Both the position numbers and the translations under genes were made by a program. 64,000 nucleotides of DNA. Origin: Levilactobacillus namurensis. GTDB taxonomy: Bacteria; Bacillota; Bacilli; Lactobacillales; Lactobacillaceae. The stretch spans positions 310,001-374,000 of the forward strand of contig NZ_CP134159.1 in NCBI RefSeq assembly GCF_032197885.1, written 5' to 3'. The stretch's first letter is position 1, and each line of letters opens with the position of its first letter. Shown piece by piece: positions 16,937 to 24,933 of the stretch. The notes beneath the pieces were generated by a model, which ran no database searches, had not been told where the DNA came from, and saw nothing but the letters and a program-made list of their open reading frames with translations.

Positions 16937-17336
16937 CGCCTTACCGGGCGTCCAGACAGGGCTGGAACGCCGTGGGCACCACTTCGAGCCACAGAGCGGT
17001 CTCGAAGCTGGGCCTTATTCTAAGCCGGCTGAGGAACGCCAGCTAAGAATAATTTCACGGCTGAGCCCTGTCTGGACGCCCTCTCGGCTAACACTAGCCG
17101 TTGAATTGGACCTCACGTGGTTGAAAAATAACCACCACCGTTAGGCCCCAACAGCCGATAGGGCCCAGCCGGTGACATTAGCGTTAGGCCAGTGGGCTGC
17201 TGGCCTTAGGCTAAGGCCGAGCTTTGAGATTCGCGGGTTTGGCGAAGCTCAAAGTCGTGCCCACTGGCGTCACGGCCCTGCCAATCGGCTGTTGGGGCCG
17301 TCTGAACCCGCGGACCGTCGAACGCCCGGTAAGGCG
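16937..17336 (+). repeat. Two-module inverted-end repeat element, copy B
   Basis: A 400-bp element with terminal repeats CGCCTTACCGGGCG (16937-16950) and CGCCCGGTAAGGCG (17323-17336). Module 1 (about 16950-17080) is closed by CCAGACAGGGCT...AGCCCTGTCTGG. Module 2 (about 17140-17310) is closed by GGCCCCAACAGCCGAT...ATCGGCTGTTGGGGCC. Each module contains two further hairpins. The P3 stem here (TTATTCT...AGAATAA) differs from copy H (TTTTCCT...AGGAAAA) but remains paired. Confidence 0.92.
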
Positions 17337-17410
17337 ACCAGTTTCATCTCATCTCAGCACTATGCAACTAGATAATAACTTTATTTTAACGCAGAACCGG
17401 AAAGGAAGAC

Positions 17411-17830
17411 ATGCACATGCGATTAACCTTTAAGTACTGGGCCCGAGAGGCGGGAATTGGCCTACTGTTTACGGCCGTGATTGCCTTGTTAGGCCACTTC
17501 AACTATACCCAACTACGGCTGATGCCCGGAATGACGGGGGCGGACTGGTACTTCGTGGCCAGCTGGCTGTGCTTCCCGTTCGCCAAGTGGGCCATCTTGG
17601 AAGACCATCGCCAAGTCGACGCCCCCACGATTCACCGGCGCCGGAAGCACCGGGCCGCGGACGATACGGCGTCGGTTTACGAAAAAGCCCACCAGCGATC
17701 AACCAAGCTGCAGGCCGCCCCGAAAACCGCGTTGGCCTGGTACTGGCGCTTGGCCGTGGATCTCTTGTTGGCCTTCATTGCGCCGGTGGTTTTAGGCGGA
17801 TTTTTGACGTATTTGCTACGGCACAATTGA
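17411..17830 (+). CDS. Membrane protein, unknown
   Basis: A 139-residue protein with hydrophobic segments near 12-32, 45-65 and 112-135 and a basic central loop (HRRRKHRAADD). The SD AAAGGAAG (17399-17406) is well placed for ATG 17411; a second in-frame ATG two codons later is possible. The gene stands alone between the repeat element copy B and a putative RNA gene. No family is recognised. Confidence 0.68.
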   Translation: MHMRLTFKYWAREAGIGLLFTAVIALLGHFNYTQLRLMPGMTGADWYFVASWLCFPFAKWAILEDHRQVDAPTIHRRRKHRAADDTASVYEKAHQRSTKLQAAPKTALAWYWRLAVDLLLAFIAPVVLGGFLTYLLRHN

Positions 17831-17905
17831 GTTGTTTGTCCGTTTAACACATTAACGTTGTTTTTTTGACGTTTTTGTAGCTTATCGGTTGATTGATTGC
17901 GGGCA

Positions 17906-18160
17906 TGTTATAGTAACAGTGTTGGAAAGGGTCAGTGAGAGTTGGATAAGCTGATTCGACGGGGAAACTACCCATGCGAGTAGTTTTGACCATCATCTAA
18001 GAGATAGGGACATTAATCACAGTGTGCCGAGGAGTAAGAGAATATTGGTATGACTAGTCGGTAAGCCGGATTGAGGCTGAACTTGGGGGAGTGCGAATCA
18101 ATCCGCTAGATGACACAGTCCTGTAAAAAACGGTAGCGTCCGTGAGACGATGCCGTTTTT
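17906..18160 (+). ncRNA. Candidate non-coding RNA upstream of the LytTR operon
   Basis: An extended -10 (TGTTATAGT, 17906-17914) predicts a start near 17921. A perfect terminator closes the unit: AAAAACGG...CGTC / GACG...CCGTTTTT at 18125-18159. The 240 nt between have no ORF longer than a few codons with an SD. Internal pairing is visible (AAACTAC...GTAGTTT). It could be a free RNA or an attenuated leader of the response regulator gene that begins at 18233. It resembles none of the common RNA classes I can recall. Confidence 0.5.
18125..18160 (+). terminator. Terminator/attenuator before the LytTR gene
   Basis: AAAAACGG and CGTC pair with GACG and CCGTTTTT around the loop CGTGA; an internal TAG/ATG bulge interrupts the stem. 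Confidence 0.82.
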
Positions 18161-18232
18161 GTTGTCAAAAAGATTGCAACCGATGCCATTTCACGTTACA
18201 TTAGTGGTGAATATGTGAAGGGGGTGAGTTAT

Positions 18233-19006
18233 GTGTTAGCCGTTTATCTTTGTGAAGATAATCCAGCGCAATTGAAACACTATACGGAAGTTGTGCAACG
18301 CTATATTCTGATCAACGATTTTGACATGCGGGTCCAGCTGGCGACGGCCAGTCCCAAAGCCCTGATCGATCGGATTCAGGCGGACACCCCACAGTATGCC
18401 CTATTCTTTTTGGATATTGAGTTTCCGGCCGAAGACATGACCGGCTTAGAAGCGGCCATTGCCGTGCGCCAGCAATTGGGATTCGCGGAGATCGTCTTCG
18501 TGACCACCCATTCGGAGATGGCGTTACTGACTTTTGAACGAAAAGTAGAGCCTATGGACTTCATCGTTAAGGACCTGGGACGCGACCAGGTCGACCAGAA
18601 GATCCGGGAGAACATTGACTACGGATATCAGCGCTACACCACTTATTTGGAGAACACGGAAAACCTCTTCAGTTATACGATCGGTGGCCGAACCTTTAGT
18701 CTGCCTATGGGGGACGTGTACTTCATTGCGACGGCCGAGACCCCGCATAAAGTGTCGGTGCACGCGGCCAATCAATTAGTCGAGTTCCCGGGCTACCTGA
18801 AGGACATCGCGGATCAGTACCCGGAGCTCTACCGGGTCGACAAGAGTTACTTAGTTAACTTAAGTAACGTCAGTGGCCTAGACGTCGACAAACGGCGGTT
18901 GATCTTTCCTAATGGCGACCAGACCGACGTGGCGACCCGGAAATTTCATGCGGTCAAAACGCTGGTGCAAAAGTATCTTAAATCACGAGAAGGTGATCAG
19001 TCGTGA
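18233..19006 (+). CDS. LytTR-family response regulator
   Basis: A 257-residue two-component regulator. The receiver domain (about 1-130) keeps the full catalytic set: acidic pair in YLCEDN, phospho-Asp in LFFLDIEF (about 63), Thr in FVTTH and Lys in DFIVKD. A LytTR DNA-binding domain follows (about 150-250: MGDVYFIATAE, YPELYRVDKSYLVNLSNV, FPNGDQTDVATRKF). GTG codons at 18215, 18224 and 18233 are possible; I chose 18233 because AAGGGGGTGAG lies just upstream. LytTR regulators usually control peptide-signalling or bacteriocin genes. It overlaps kinase 1 by 1-4 nt and heads the four-gene operon. An intact receiver means the operon can accept phosphate even though no single kinase is complete. 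Confidence 0.92.
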   Translation: MLAVYLCEDNPAQLKHYTEVVQRYILINDFDMRVQLATASPKALIDRIQADTPQYALFFLDIEFPAEDMTGLEAAIAVRQQLGFAEIVFVTTHSEMALLTFERKVEPMDFIVKDLGRDQVDQKIRENIDYGYQRYTTYLENTENLFSYTIGGRTFSLPMGDVYFIATAETPHKVSVHAANQLVEFPGYLKDIADQYPELYRVDKSYLVNLSNVSGLDVDKRRLIFPNGDQTDVATRKFHAVKTLVQKYLKSREGDQS

Positions 19007-20331
19007 TGCTTCATTGGTTTGATCAGAACTTCTGGGTCAACTTCGTGTTGGCGCTGACCATGCAGTGGTTCTGGACCCTCTGGGTGGGCGAAGTCCGGCC
19101 TCAGAACTGGTTATTACCCCTTAAATGGTTATGGTGGGCCTTGGTGGCCGCGGTCATCGGGCAAGAGTGGGCGTTAGTCATCCCACCATTGGCCGCGTTA
19201 GGCTATCTGGTGCACCGCCGCAGGTACTTGGTGGTCATCTTCACCAACGTGACTTTGGTGATTGCTTTGATCGTGGTCCTGGTCAACGACCTGTGTCTCC
19301 AGACCACGATTGAGATCTGGGGCGCCACGTTTGCCGCCAGCTTCTGGGGCATTGTCAGCCGGTTAGCGGTCCAGGTCCTGATCTATTCGTTAATCTCCCT
19401 GGGTGTGGCTGCCATGCACATCCAGCCCGGAAACCTGTCCCAACTGGCCTTTAGCCGTAAGGAACAGCTCACGGTCATGACGCTCCTGGTGCTTCTGGGC
19501 TTAATGGCTAGTCTGTCGGGTCAGGTCATTCACGCGCTGGACCTGCCCCACGGCCTCCTGACGTTTGCCCTGGCCATCGAATCCTTTATGGTGGGGTTGA
19601 TCGTCTTGAGTCTGTTCTTCTTCCTACGGAGCTTCTTCTCCCGGCAGCGTGCCCGAATCAACTACCAGGAGAGTATTCTCCAGACGCGTTATGATCGGCG
19701 GATATCGAACCAAGTCCGGGCGATTCGGGACTTCAAGCGGACCTATCAGAAGCAGATGTTGCGGTTGGGCGACTACCTCGATGCGGAGGACTACCAGGGC
19801 CTCGCCGACTACTTCAAAACGCTGGACAAGCACTGGCAGACCACCAAGCAACTGGTAGGCCTAGAAGTGGATGGCCTGCAGCGGTTGAATGATCCACCCC
19901 TGAAGAGTCTGTTATTTCAGAAGATTCTGGCCGCCCAGAACCGGGGCTGGCATTTTCGCTTGGAGATTCCCGACACGGTCCAGGCGATTCCCATGAACAA
20001 CGTCCAGCTTTTGCGGGTCATGGGGGTCTTGCTGGACAACGCGGTCGAAGCACCGCCGATGGGGGACTTACCCGAGATCTACTGTGCGATTCTGGATTAT
20101 CCCGATGCCGTGGAGCTGGCCGTGGCGAACCCCGTTTCGGTGACTGATCCGCCTAAACTAAACCGCATCATGGAGGCGGGGTACACCACCAAAGGGGGCA
20201 GTCACGGCCTCGGCCTCAGTACGGTGAAGGAAATTATTGACCAGACAGCGAACGCTTCGCTGCAGGTAGCCTTAAAACGAGGTCGGCTCTACTTTACGGT
20301 CATCTTAACGAAGGGGGAACGGGGGGCATGA
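19003..20331 (+). CDS. GHKL sensor kinase 1: ATP-binding domain intact, phospho-acceptor His lost
   Basis: 442 residues: six or seven N-terminal TM segments (about 8-215), a coiled-coil/DHp region (about 215-300) and a GHKL ATPase domain (about 300-435), as in AgrC/HPK10 kinases. The ATP site is complete: N box LLDNAVEA (Asn346), and G boxes GYTTKGGSHGLGLSTV (about 392-407). The His motif, normally FRHDYxN, reads FKRTYQK. The His codon is replaced by CGG (19738-19740, Arg246), and the following Asp and Asn are also changed. Self-phosphorylation on the usual His is therefore impossible. It starts at GTG 19003 or ATG 19006. The stop overlaps kinase 2 by 4 nt. Inference: it supplies the ATP-binding half to its neighbours. 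Confidence 0.88.
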   Translation: MMLHWFDQNFWVNFVLALTMQWFWTLWVGEVRPQNWLLPLKWLWWALVAAVIGQEWALVIPPLAALGYLVHRRRYLVVIFTNVTLVIALIVVLVNDLCLQTTIEIWGATFAASFWGIVSRLAVQVLIYSLISLGVAAMHIQPGNLSQLAFSRKEQLTVMTLLVLLGLMASLSGQVIHALDLPHGLLTFALAIESFMVGLIVLSLFFFLRSFFSRQRARINYQESILQTRYDRRISNQVRAIRDFKRTYQKQMLRLGDYLDAEDYQGLADYFKTLDKHWQTTKQLVGLEVDGLQRLNDPPLKSLLFQKILAAQNRGWHFRLEIPDTVQAIPMNNVQLLRVMGVLLDNAVEAPPMGDLPEIYCAILDYPDAVELAVANPVSVTDPPKLNRIMEAGYTTKGGSHGLGLSTVKEIIDQTANASLQVALKRGRLYFTVILTKGERGA

Positions 20332-21647
20332 TTGCCGTTAATGGTTGGAGCTTGTGGCTGGCGGAAGTCTCACTGGTCTACTGGTTCGTCTACTTTCAGT
20401 ATTATTGGTTCCCCCAGTTGCGTCCGCAACCATTCACGGGATTTTGTTTTTTGATGGGGTTAGTCTACGCGTGTCTGGACCGGGCACTGGTGAACTTGCC
20501 CCAGACGGCCTGGTTGAGTGCGTTGCCCGCAATCGTCTTACTGACGATCGAGCTGGGATGCCTAGGACCTAAACGGTGGGTTTACCTGCCCGCGTTACTT
20601 AACGTGACGGTGTTTGCCTACCTGTTCAAGGAGTTCGTCGATACCTTGAGCATCTCGTTGACGATTCTCACCACCAACATGCAATTCGCGGCGTCGTTAC
20701 CGGGAACCGTGACGGAATTGTTGTTCGATAACGTGATTTTTGCCTTGTTGGTCATGGCGTTAGGCGTCACGCAGGCCCCCATGGAGAACCTAATTCGGGC
20801 CATGCTGAACCGGCCGATGGAGTATCTCCTATTGGTCTTCATGCTGTGCCTGGCCATCGTCTTCATGCTCTTCGAGTACACGTTACAGCTGTTGAACTGG
20901 TCGTCCATGTACGTCCTATTCATGACGGCCGTCTCGGGGACCCTGATGGTGGGGTTGTCACTATCGACCTATGTCCTGATGCAGACCCACCTTCAGCAGA
21001 GCCATGCGGAGTCCCAGCGGCAGCAACAGGCCTTCCGGCAACAGTATTCCACGGAGCTCTCCCGCCAGATGGAGGCGGTTCGAAAGTTTCGCCACGACTA
21101 TCAGAACATGTTGCTGGGCTTGGGCGGCTACTTAGCGGACCACGATTACGCGGGCTTTCGTCAGCTCTACATCGATATTCGGTCCGGTTGGGAGACCAGT
21201 GATGCCGCCGACCTGACTATCGATGACCTGGAAAATATGCCGCGGGGTATCGTCCGGTACGCGCTGTACCACGCTTACCTCTTCGCACAACGGGCGGGGG
21301 TCAACTTATTCGTCCGGATTCCCCAGCCCCTGACGGCGACGGTCTTGGTGACTCGGCAACTCAGCCAGTTTCTCGACCAAGCGCTACCGGTGATCATCCA
21401 GGCCGTGGCCAAGGTCGAACCGGCGATGGTCACCTTGGAGCTAACGGCGACCCGGGACGCGACCCTGTTACAGGTGACCTTTCCGGTGCCGGATGCAACC
21501 AAGGTGGTGGGGCACCACAGTGTGCAGGGCCCCGCGTTCGCCCTGGATTTTGCCCCGTTATTGCGGGAGCTAGCGGATGATGTGACCAGTCAAGTTCGAA
21601 TCAAGTTGCATTGGGGGCAACTCTTGATCGTGTTGCCGATGCGTTAG
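20328..21647 (+). CDS. GHKL-like sensor protein 2: His kept, ATP-binding boxes lost
   Basis: 439 residues with about six N-terminal TM segments (about 8-225), a coiled coil and a DHp helix with the intact phospho-acceptor motif VRKFRHDYQNMLLGLGGYL (His256). The C-terminal part keeps the approximate length of a GHKL domain but not its chemistry. The N box reads FLDQALPV (Gln for Asn, about 351), and no G-rich GLGL box is found before the end. ATP binding is thus unlikely. The N-terminus (VYWFVYFQYYWFPQLRPQ) is nearly the same as in protein 3, so the two are paralogues. Start ATG overlaps the kinase 1 stop. Likely role: receptor and phosphate acceptor for kinase 1. Confidence 0.85.
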   Translation: MIAVNGWSLWLAEVSLVYWFVYFQYYWFPQLRPQPFTGFCFLMGLVYACLDRALVNLPQTAWLSALPAIVLLTIELGCLGPKRWVYLPALLNVTVFAYLFKEFVDTLSISLTILTTNMQFAASLPGTVTELLFDNVIFALLVMALGVTQAPMENLIRAMLNRPMEYLLLVFMLCLAIVFMLFEYTLQLLNWSSMYVLFMTAVSGTLMVGLSLSTYVLMQTHLQQSHAESQRQQQAFRQQYSTELSRQMEAVRKFRHDYQNMLLGLGGYLADHDYAGFRQLYIDIRSGWETSDAADLTIDDLENMPRGIVRYALYHAYLFAQRAGVNLFVRIPQPLTATVLVTRQLSQFLDQALPVIIQAVAKVEPAMVTLELTATRDATLLQVTFPVPDATKVVGHHSVQGPAFALDFAPLLRELADDVTSQVRIKLHWGQLLIVLPMR

Positions 21648-21676
21648 GGGCGCAGCGGCTAAGAAAGAGGGTTAAC

Positions 21677-22990
21677 GTGACGATGCTGCAAACATGGCTC
21701 ATTTTTGGCATGGTGAACTTAGTGATGACATACTGGTTCGTCTACTTTCAATATTATTGGTTTCCCCAGTTACAGCCTAAGCACATGGTTCCTTACGCTA
21801 TCGTGATGGCGGGGGCCTATACGGTTGGGGATGGACTAGTCCTAGCGTATCTGCCACGGGGAATCATGTTGCCAATCATCGGGTTATTGGTCGTGGAAGT
21901 TAGCCGAATTCCCCGGCGGCACCGTGCTTGTCTGCCCAGTTTCTTGAGCGTGAGCATCTTGGCCTATCTGGCGGTCGAGGTGACCTATACGGCCAGCGTG
22001 GCGGTGACCATGCTTTCCACGTCCTACGCCTTTACGCGTTCGCTACGGGGAATGGTCACGGCGATGGTCTTCGTCAGCGCGCTGTGCACGGCTTTGGCAG
22101 TGGGTCTGTGGCAGACGCGGGCGCCCATGGAGAATCTGATTCAGGGGACGTTGCGTCAACGGTCGACCTATTTGCTGTTGGCCCTGATGGTCACCTTACT
22201 GTTGGTCTTCTGTGGTCTGGAAATGTCGTTGCAGTTACTGCCGGGTTCCCGGGACTACGTGATCTTCTTGGCCCTGATGGGGGCGGTTTTGATTATCGGC
22301 ATTGCGCTGGGGACCTACATCTTGATGCTGACCCACTTGCAACGGGAGCGGGCCCGCGCACAGCGCAGTCAGCAGCAGTTCCAAGAACTCTACTCGACGG
22401 AACTGGAGAACCAGATGGCCCAAGTCCGGCGGTTTCACCACGACTACCAGAACATGCTATTGGGGTTGGGCGGTTATCTAGCCGACCAGGATTACGCCAG
22501 CTTTCGCCAGTTGTACGTGGATATCCGCTCTAAGTGGGTCACCAGTAACGCGGCGGACCTGACGATTGAGGACCTCAATAACGTGTCCCGGGAATCGCTG
22601 CGCTACCAGATCTACCACCACTACCTCTTAGCGCGGCAACGGGGCGTGCAGGTGTTCGTGGTGATTCCGCGGCCCATCACCACCACCGTGGCGCTGTTGC
22701 AGCAGTTGGACGACGTGGTGGGGCAGACCATCCCGTTGGCGTTGCCCGTGGTGGCGTTACACCGACCAGCGACCATGACGCTGGAATTACAGTCGACGTC
22801 CAAGGCGATTGTGTACCGTCTGATTTTCCCAGTCCCCGAGGATACGCAAGTCACGGGGTACCGCTTGGTGAACCAGCAATGGACCCTGGATTTTAAGAAC
22901 ATCGTGCATAGTTTACGGGTCCCCGTAGTGGTTCGGCTGCAACTCAAGCGACATTGGGCGGAGCTGGTGCTCTCGTTCCCCCGAAATTAG
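21677..22990 (+). CDS. GHKL-like sensor protein 3: His kept, ATP-binding boxes lost
   Basis: 437 residues, a paralogue of protein 2 with the same plan: N-terminal TM sensor (TYWFVYFQYYWFPQLQPK at the start), coiled coil, and DHp motif VRRFHHDYQNMLLGLGGYL (His255). The C-terminal remnant has neither N box nor GLGL box (VVGQTIPLALPV stands where the N box would be). A longer frame begins at 21611 inside gene 2. GTG 21677 has an SD (AAAGAGGG, 5 nt spacing), and ATG 21683 is an alternative. Two tandem receptor-like copies with diverged sensors suggest two input signals feeding one ATPase and one regulator. This is an inference. Confidence 0.85.
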   Translation: MTMLQTWLIFGMVNLVMTYWFVYFQYYWFPQLQPKHMVPYAIVMAGAYTVGDGLVLAYLPRGIMLPIIGLLVVEVSRIPRRHRACLPSFLSVSILAYLAVEVTYTASVAVTMLSTSYAFTRSLRGMVTAMVFVSALCTALAVGLWQTRAPMENLIQGTLRQRSTYLLLALMVTLLLVFCGLEMSLQLLPGSRDYVIFLALMGAVLIIGIALGTYILMLTHLQRERARAQRSQQQFQELYSTELENQMAQVRRFHHDYQNMLLGLGGYLADQDYASFRQLYVDIRSKWVTSNAADLTIEDLNNVSRESLRYQIYHHYLLARQRGVQVFVVIPRPITTTVALLQQLDDVVGQTIPLALPVVALHRPATMTLELQSTSKAIVYRLIFPVPEDTQVTGYRLVNQQWTLDFKNIVHSLRVPVVVRLQLKRHWAELVLSFPRN

Positions 22991-23172
22991 TCGGCCCCTT
23001 GGATATTCACAAACTCGTCATTGTTACGAAGAAACTTATAGCTGATAAAATTTATTAGTAATATAAAGAAAGCGCTTGCAATTATGGCGATGTTTGCTAT
23101 ACTAAGACTTGTAATACCAATCAATCTTTCAGAGAAGCTGGCAAACCAAAAAAGGTTTACAGATTCTTGCAT
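22987..23172 (-). CDS. Possible small hydrophobic protein
   Basis: A 61-residue frame with one hydrophobic stretch (about 15-45, Ile/Ala-rich) and AT-rich base composition unlike the kinase gene it abuts (4-nt tail-to-tail overlap). No convincing SD lies before the ATG and no family is recognised. It may be a chance frame in an AT-rich spacer. Confidence 0.25.
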   Translation of the reverse strand: MQESVNLFWFASFSERLIGITSLSIANIAIIASAFFILLINFISYKFLRNNDEFVNIQGAD

Positions 23173-23189
23173 TTGTGAGTAGACACTAA

Positions 23190-23378
23190 TTGTGATGATT
23201 AGTATTTACTTACGCTTCCTCGGATGGCCCGCCACTCGGGGAAGGTTGAATCGCTCAATACTACATATTGAGATGATAGCTAATTTGAGTAACGGCGTTT
23301 CCTGACTACAAACTGTGAATACGTTGAATACTCTAATGATGCTAGTGGGAGCCGGAGTGTGGTTACTCCGGTTTTTTT
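23190..23378 (+). other. Intergenic stretch with hairpins and a strong terminator
   Basis: The terminator CCGGAGT (23352-23358) / ACTCCGG (23365-23371) with TTTTTTT ends some plus-strand transcript. That transcript is either the kinase operon read through 360 bp or a separate small RNA. Further hairpins lie upstream: CTTCCTCG...CGGGGAAG (about 23215-23244) and CTCAATA...TATTGAG (about 23254-23272). No SD-preceded ORF explains it. A 36-codon frame from about 23198 has no SD. Confidence 0.4.
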
Positions 23379-23587
23379 GTGCCCTTTTTGGGGGCAGAAT
23401 GAGTGTCTTAAGAGCGTACACGTAAGTCTAGACCACAGCTCATCGCTGATTCTTAGCTAGCTCTCAAATGACGTGACGACTGGAACATGTTGGCGGGGCG
23501 CGTTTTTTCAGCACCTTTCAATTGGCCCAATCCTTGAGCTGGCGGGGCTGGCTAGCTAGTAGCGGTGCGTCTAGGTTGAAATTTTTC

Positions 23588-23601
23588 TGTAAGCGCTTGC
23601 A
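23588..23601 (+). promoter_or_regulatory. CcpA (cre) site upstream of the SDR gene
   Basis: TGTAAGCGCTTGCA is a perfect palindromic match to the cre consensus TGWAANCGNTNNCA. It lies about 87 bp before the SDR start, so carbon-catabolite control is likely. Confidence 0.85.
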
Positions 23602-23687
23602 TAATAAGAAACGGTGCGCTATTCTGGAACCATACCCACAACCAGTATCACTTAGAGTCAACTTGATTTGGAAAAGAGGAAGTTAGT

Positions 23688-24425
23688 ATGGCACGTTTAG
23701 ATGGAAAAGTGGCAATCGTAACTGGTGGCGTCAAGGGAATTGGTTTGGCGACCGCAAAAGCCTTCGTTAAGGAGGGCGCCAAGGTGGTCATCACCGATAT
23801 TGACGATCAAGGTAGCGCTGAAGCGTTACAGGGAATCGGCGACAACGCCATCTTTGTGAAGCAAGACGTTTCCCAAGAAGACCAGTGGGAACCCGTTTTC
23901 CAAGCTGCTGAAAAGGCATTTGGTCCGGTGAACGTTTTGATGAACAATGCCGGTATCCTGAGCTTCAATAATGCGGAGGAAATCACCGACGACGTTTGGC
24001 ACAAGGTCTTAGCCGTCGACCTCGATGGGGTCATGTACGGGGTCAAGCACGCCATTGCGCATATGAAGGCTCAGGGTGGGTCGATCATTAACCTGTCTTC
24101 CATCGCCGGATTGATCGGGATCTCCAACTTGTTCGCTTACAACGCGGCTAAGGGCGGCGTGCGGATGCTCAACAAGTCCGCTGCGCTCTACTGTGCGGAA
24201 AAGAACTACCCGATTCGGGTCAACTCGATTCACCCCGGCTACGTGCATACGCCGATGGTGGACGCTTATCCTGAAAAGCGCAAAGAGTTGGAGGCCTTAC
24301 ATCCAGTTGGCCGGTTAGGCGAGGCCAGCGAGATTGCCAACATGGCCCTCTACTTAGCCTCTGATGAATCCAGCTTCTCCACGGGTGCCGAGTTCGTGGT
24401 TGATGGCGGGTACACGGCACAATAA
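23688..24425 (+). CDS. Short-chain dehydrogenase/reductase, R-ADH-like
   Basis: 245 residues, the classical SDR length. Cofactor motif TGGVKGIG (about 12-19), NNAG (about 88) and the catalytic set Asn-Ser-Tyr-Lys (Ser in NLSS, then YNAAK about 154-158) are complete. The protein resembles the R-specific alcohol dehydrogenase of L. brevis/L. kefiri, including the C-terminal GGYTAQ, where the last Gln binds Mg2+ in those enzymes. After the second beta strand this protein has TDIDDQG. The acidic residue suggests NAD(H), whereas L. brevis R-ADH has TGR and uses NADP(H). A cre site lies upstream. Substrate (secondary alcohol, acetoin or similar) cannot be read from sequence. Confidence 0.9.
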   Translation: MARLDGKVAIVTGGVKGIGLATAKAFVKEGAKVVITDIDDQGSAEALQGIGDNAIFVKQDVSQEDQWEPVFQAAEKAFGPVNVLMNNAGILSFNNAEEITDDVWHKVLAVDLDGVMYGVKHAIAHMKAQGGSIINLSSIAGLIGISNLFAYNAAKGGVRMLNKSAALYCAEKNYPIRVNSIHPGYVHTPMVDAYPEKRKELEALHPVGRLGEASEIANMALYLASDESSFSTGAEFVVDGGYTAQ

Positions 24426-24547
24426 GGCGTTAAAGCTGGACACGAGTGGGCATCAGTCGCCTTACCGGGCGGCCACAAAGGACCGAATCGACGATAGTTT
24501 GGTAGTGGTGCTCACGATGAGTGTGCTGTGGATTAACTTAATAATCG

Positions 24548-24594
24548 AATGGCTCTCTGGACTGGCTTAAAGCCAATCTGGGGAGCCATTTTAA
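24548..24594 (+). terminator. Terminator downstream of the SDR gene
   Basis: AATGGCTC (24548-24555) pairs with GAGCCATT (24583-24590), followed by TTTAAATT; inner GGCTT/AAGCC also pairs. Confidence 0.75.
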
Positions 24595-24875
24595 ATTAAA
24601 CTAAAGGTTGAAAGTGCCTAGTAAAGCTGCCAGGCTAGGGACTAGCCTGGGTAAAATGATTGTGTTCTGTGAATGAGGTACTTGGAATACCAACGTAAAA
24701 TTCTAAACGGATTGTTAAATGAACGAATTGTAAAATACGGCGGTATAGAGCCATTCTCATAAATATTGTGACTTTTTTAAAATATTCTCGCTGTTCCGCT
24801 GTTTTTAAGTATCAGACGTAGTACAACGTAGGCAATTAAACAAACTGTGTTTACTTAGAGAAGTAAGGCGACATT

Positions 24876-24917
24876 ATGGACGTTGTTGAATTAGCAAAGG
24901 CTACCGAAAAGAAATAA
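24876..24917 (+). CDS. Possible 13-codon leader peptide before the MFS gene
   Basis: ATG at 24876 opens a 13-codon frame encoding MDVVELAKATEKK and stopping at 24917, 17 nt before the MFS start. An SD-like AAGTAAGG lies upstream. Short translated leaders precede some efflux and resistance genes, where they couple expression to ribosome stalling. Only position and size support this here. Confidence 0.35.
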   Translation: MDVVELAKATEKK

Positions 24918-24933
24918 TCTAAGAGATGATCAT

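Noticed and set aside
17172..17375. Recurrent ORF starting MTLALGQWAAGLRLRPSFEIRG (similar frames at 56329-56769 and 61045-61446)
   Set aside because: It recurs only because it lies in module 2 of the repeat element. It has no SD, ends differ between copies, and the conservation follows base pairing and not codons.
17841..17873. CGTT repeats (17841, 17856, 17870), considered as LytTR binding repeats
   Set aside because: Spacing of 14-15 bp does not fit the usual ~21-bp period of LytTR direct repeats and the units are too short.
17940..17985. GATTCGACGGGG resembles the 5' part of tmRNA
   Set aside because: No tRNA-like 3' end, T-loop or CCA and no tag reading frame in the following 240 nt; the match is too short.
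23067..23080. AGAAAGCGCTTGCA, a cre-like sequence
   Set aside because: First base does not fit the consensus and no promoter or gene start lies at a sensible distance.
23206..23421. 71-codon minus-strand frame
   Set aside because: It runs across a plus-strand terminator, has no SD and shows no family resemblance.
23330..23430. 29-codon plus-strand frame with a double-glycine (CALFGGRMSVLRAYT), considered as a pheromone precursor
   Set aside because: It overlaps the terminator hairpin at 23352-23378 and lacks a leader of the double-glycine type and an SD.
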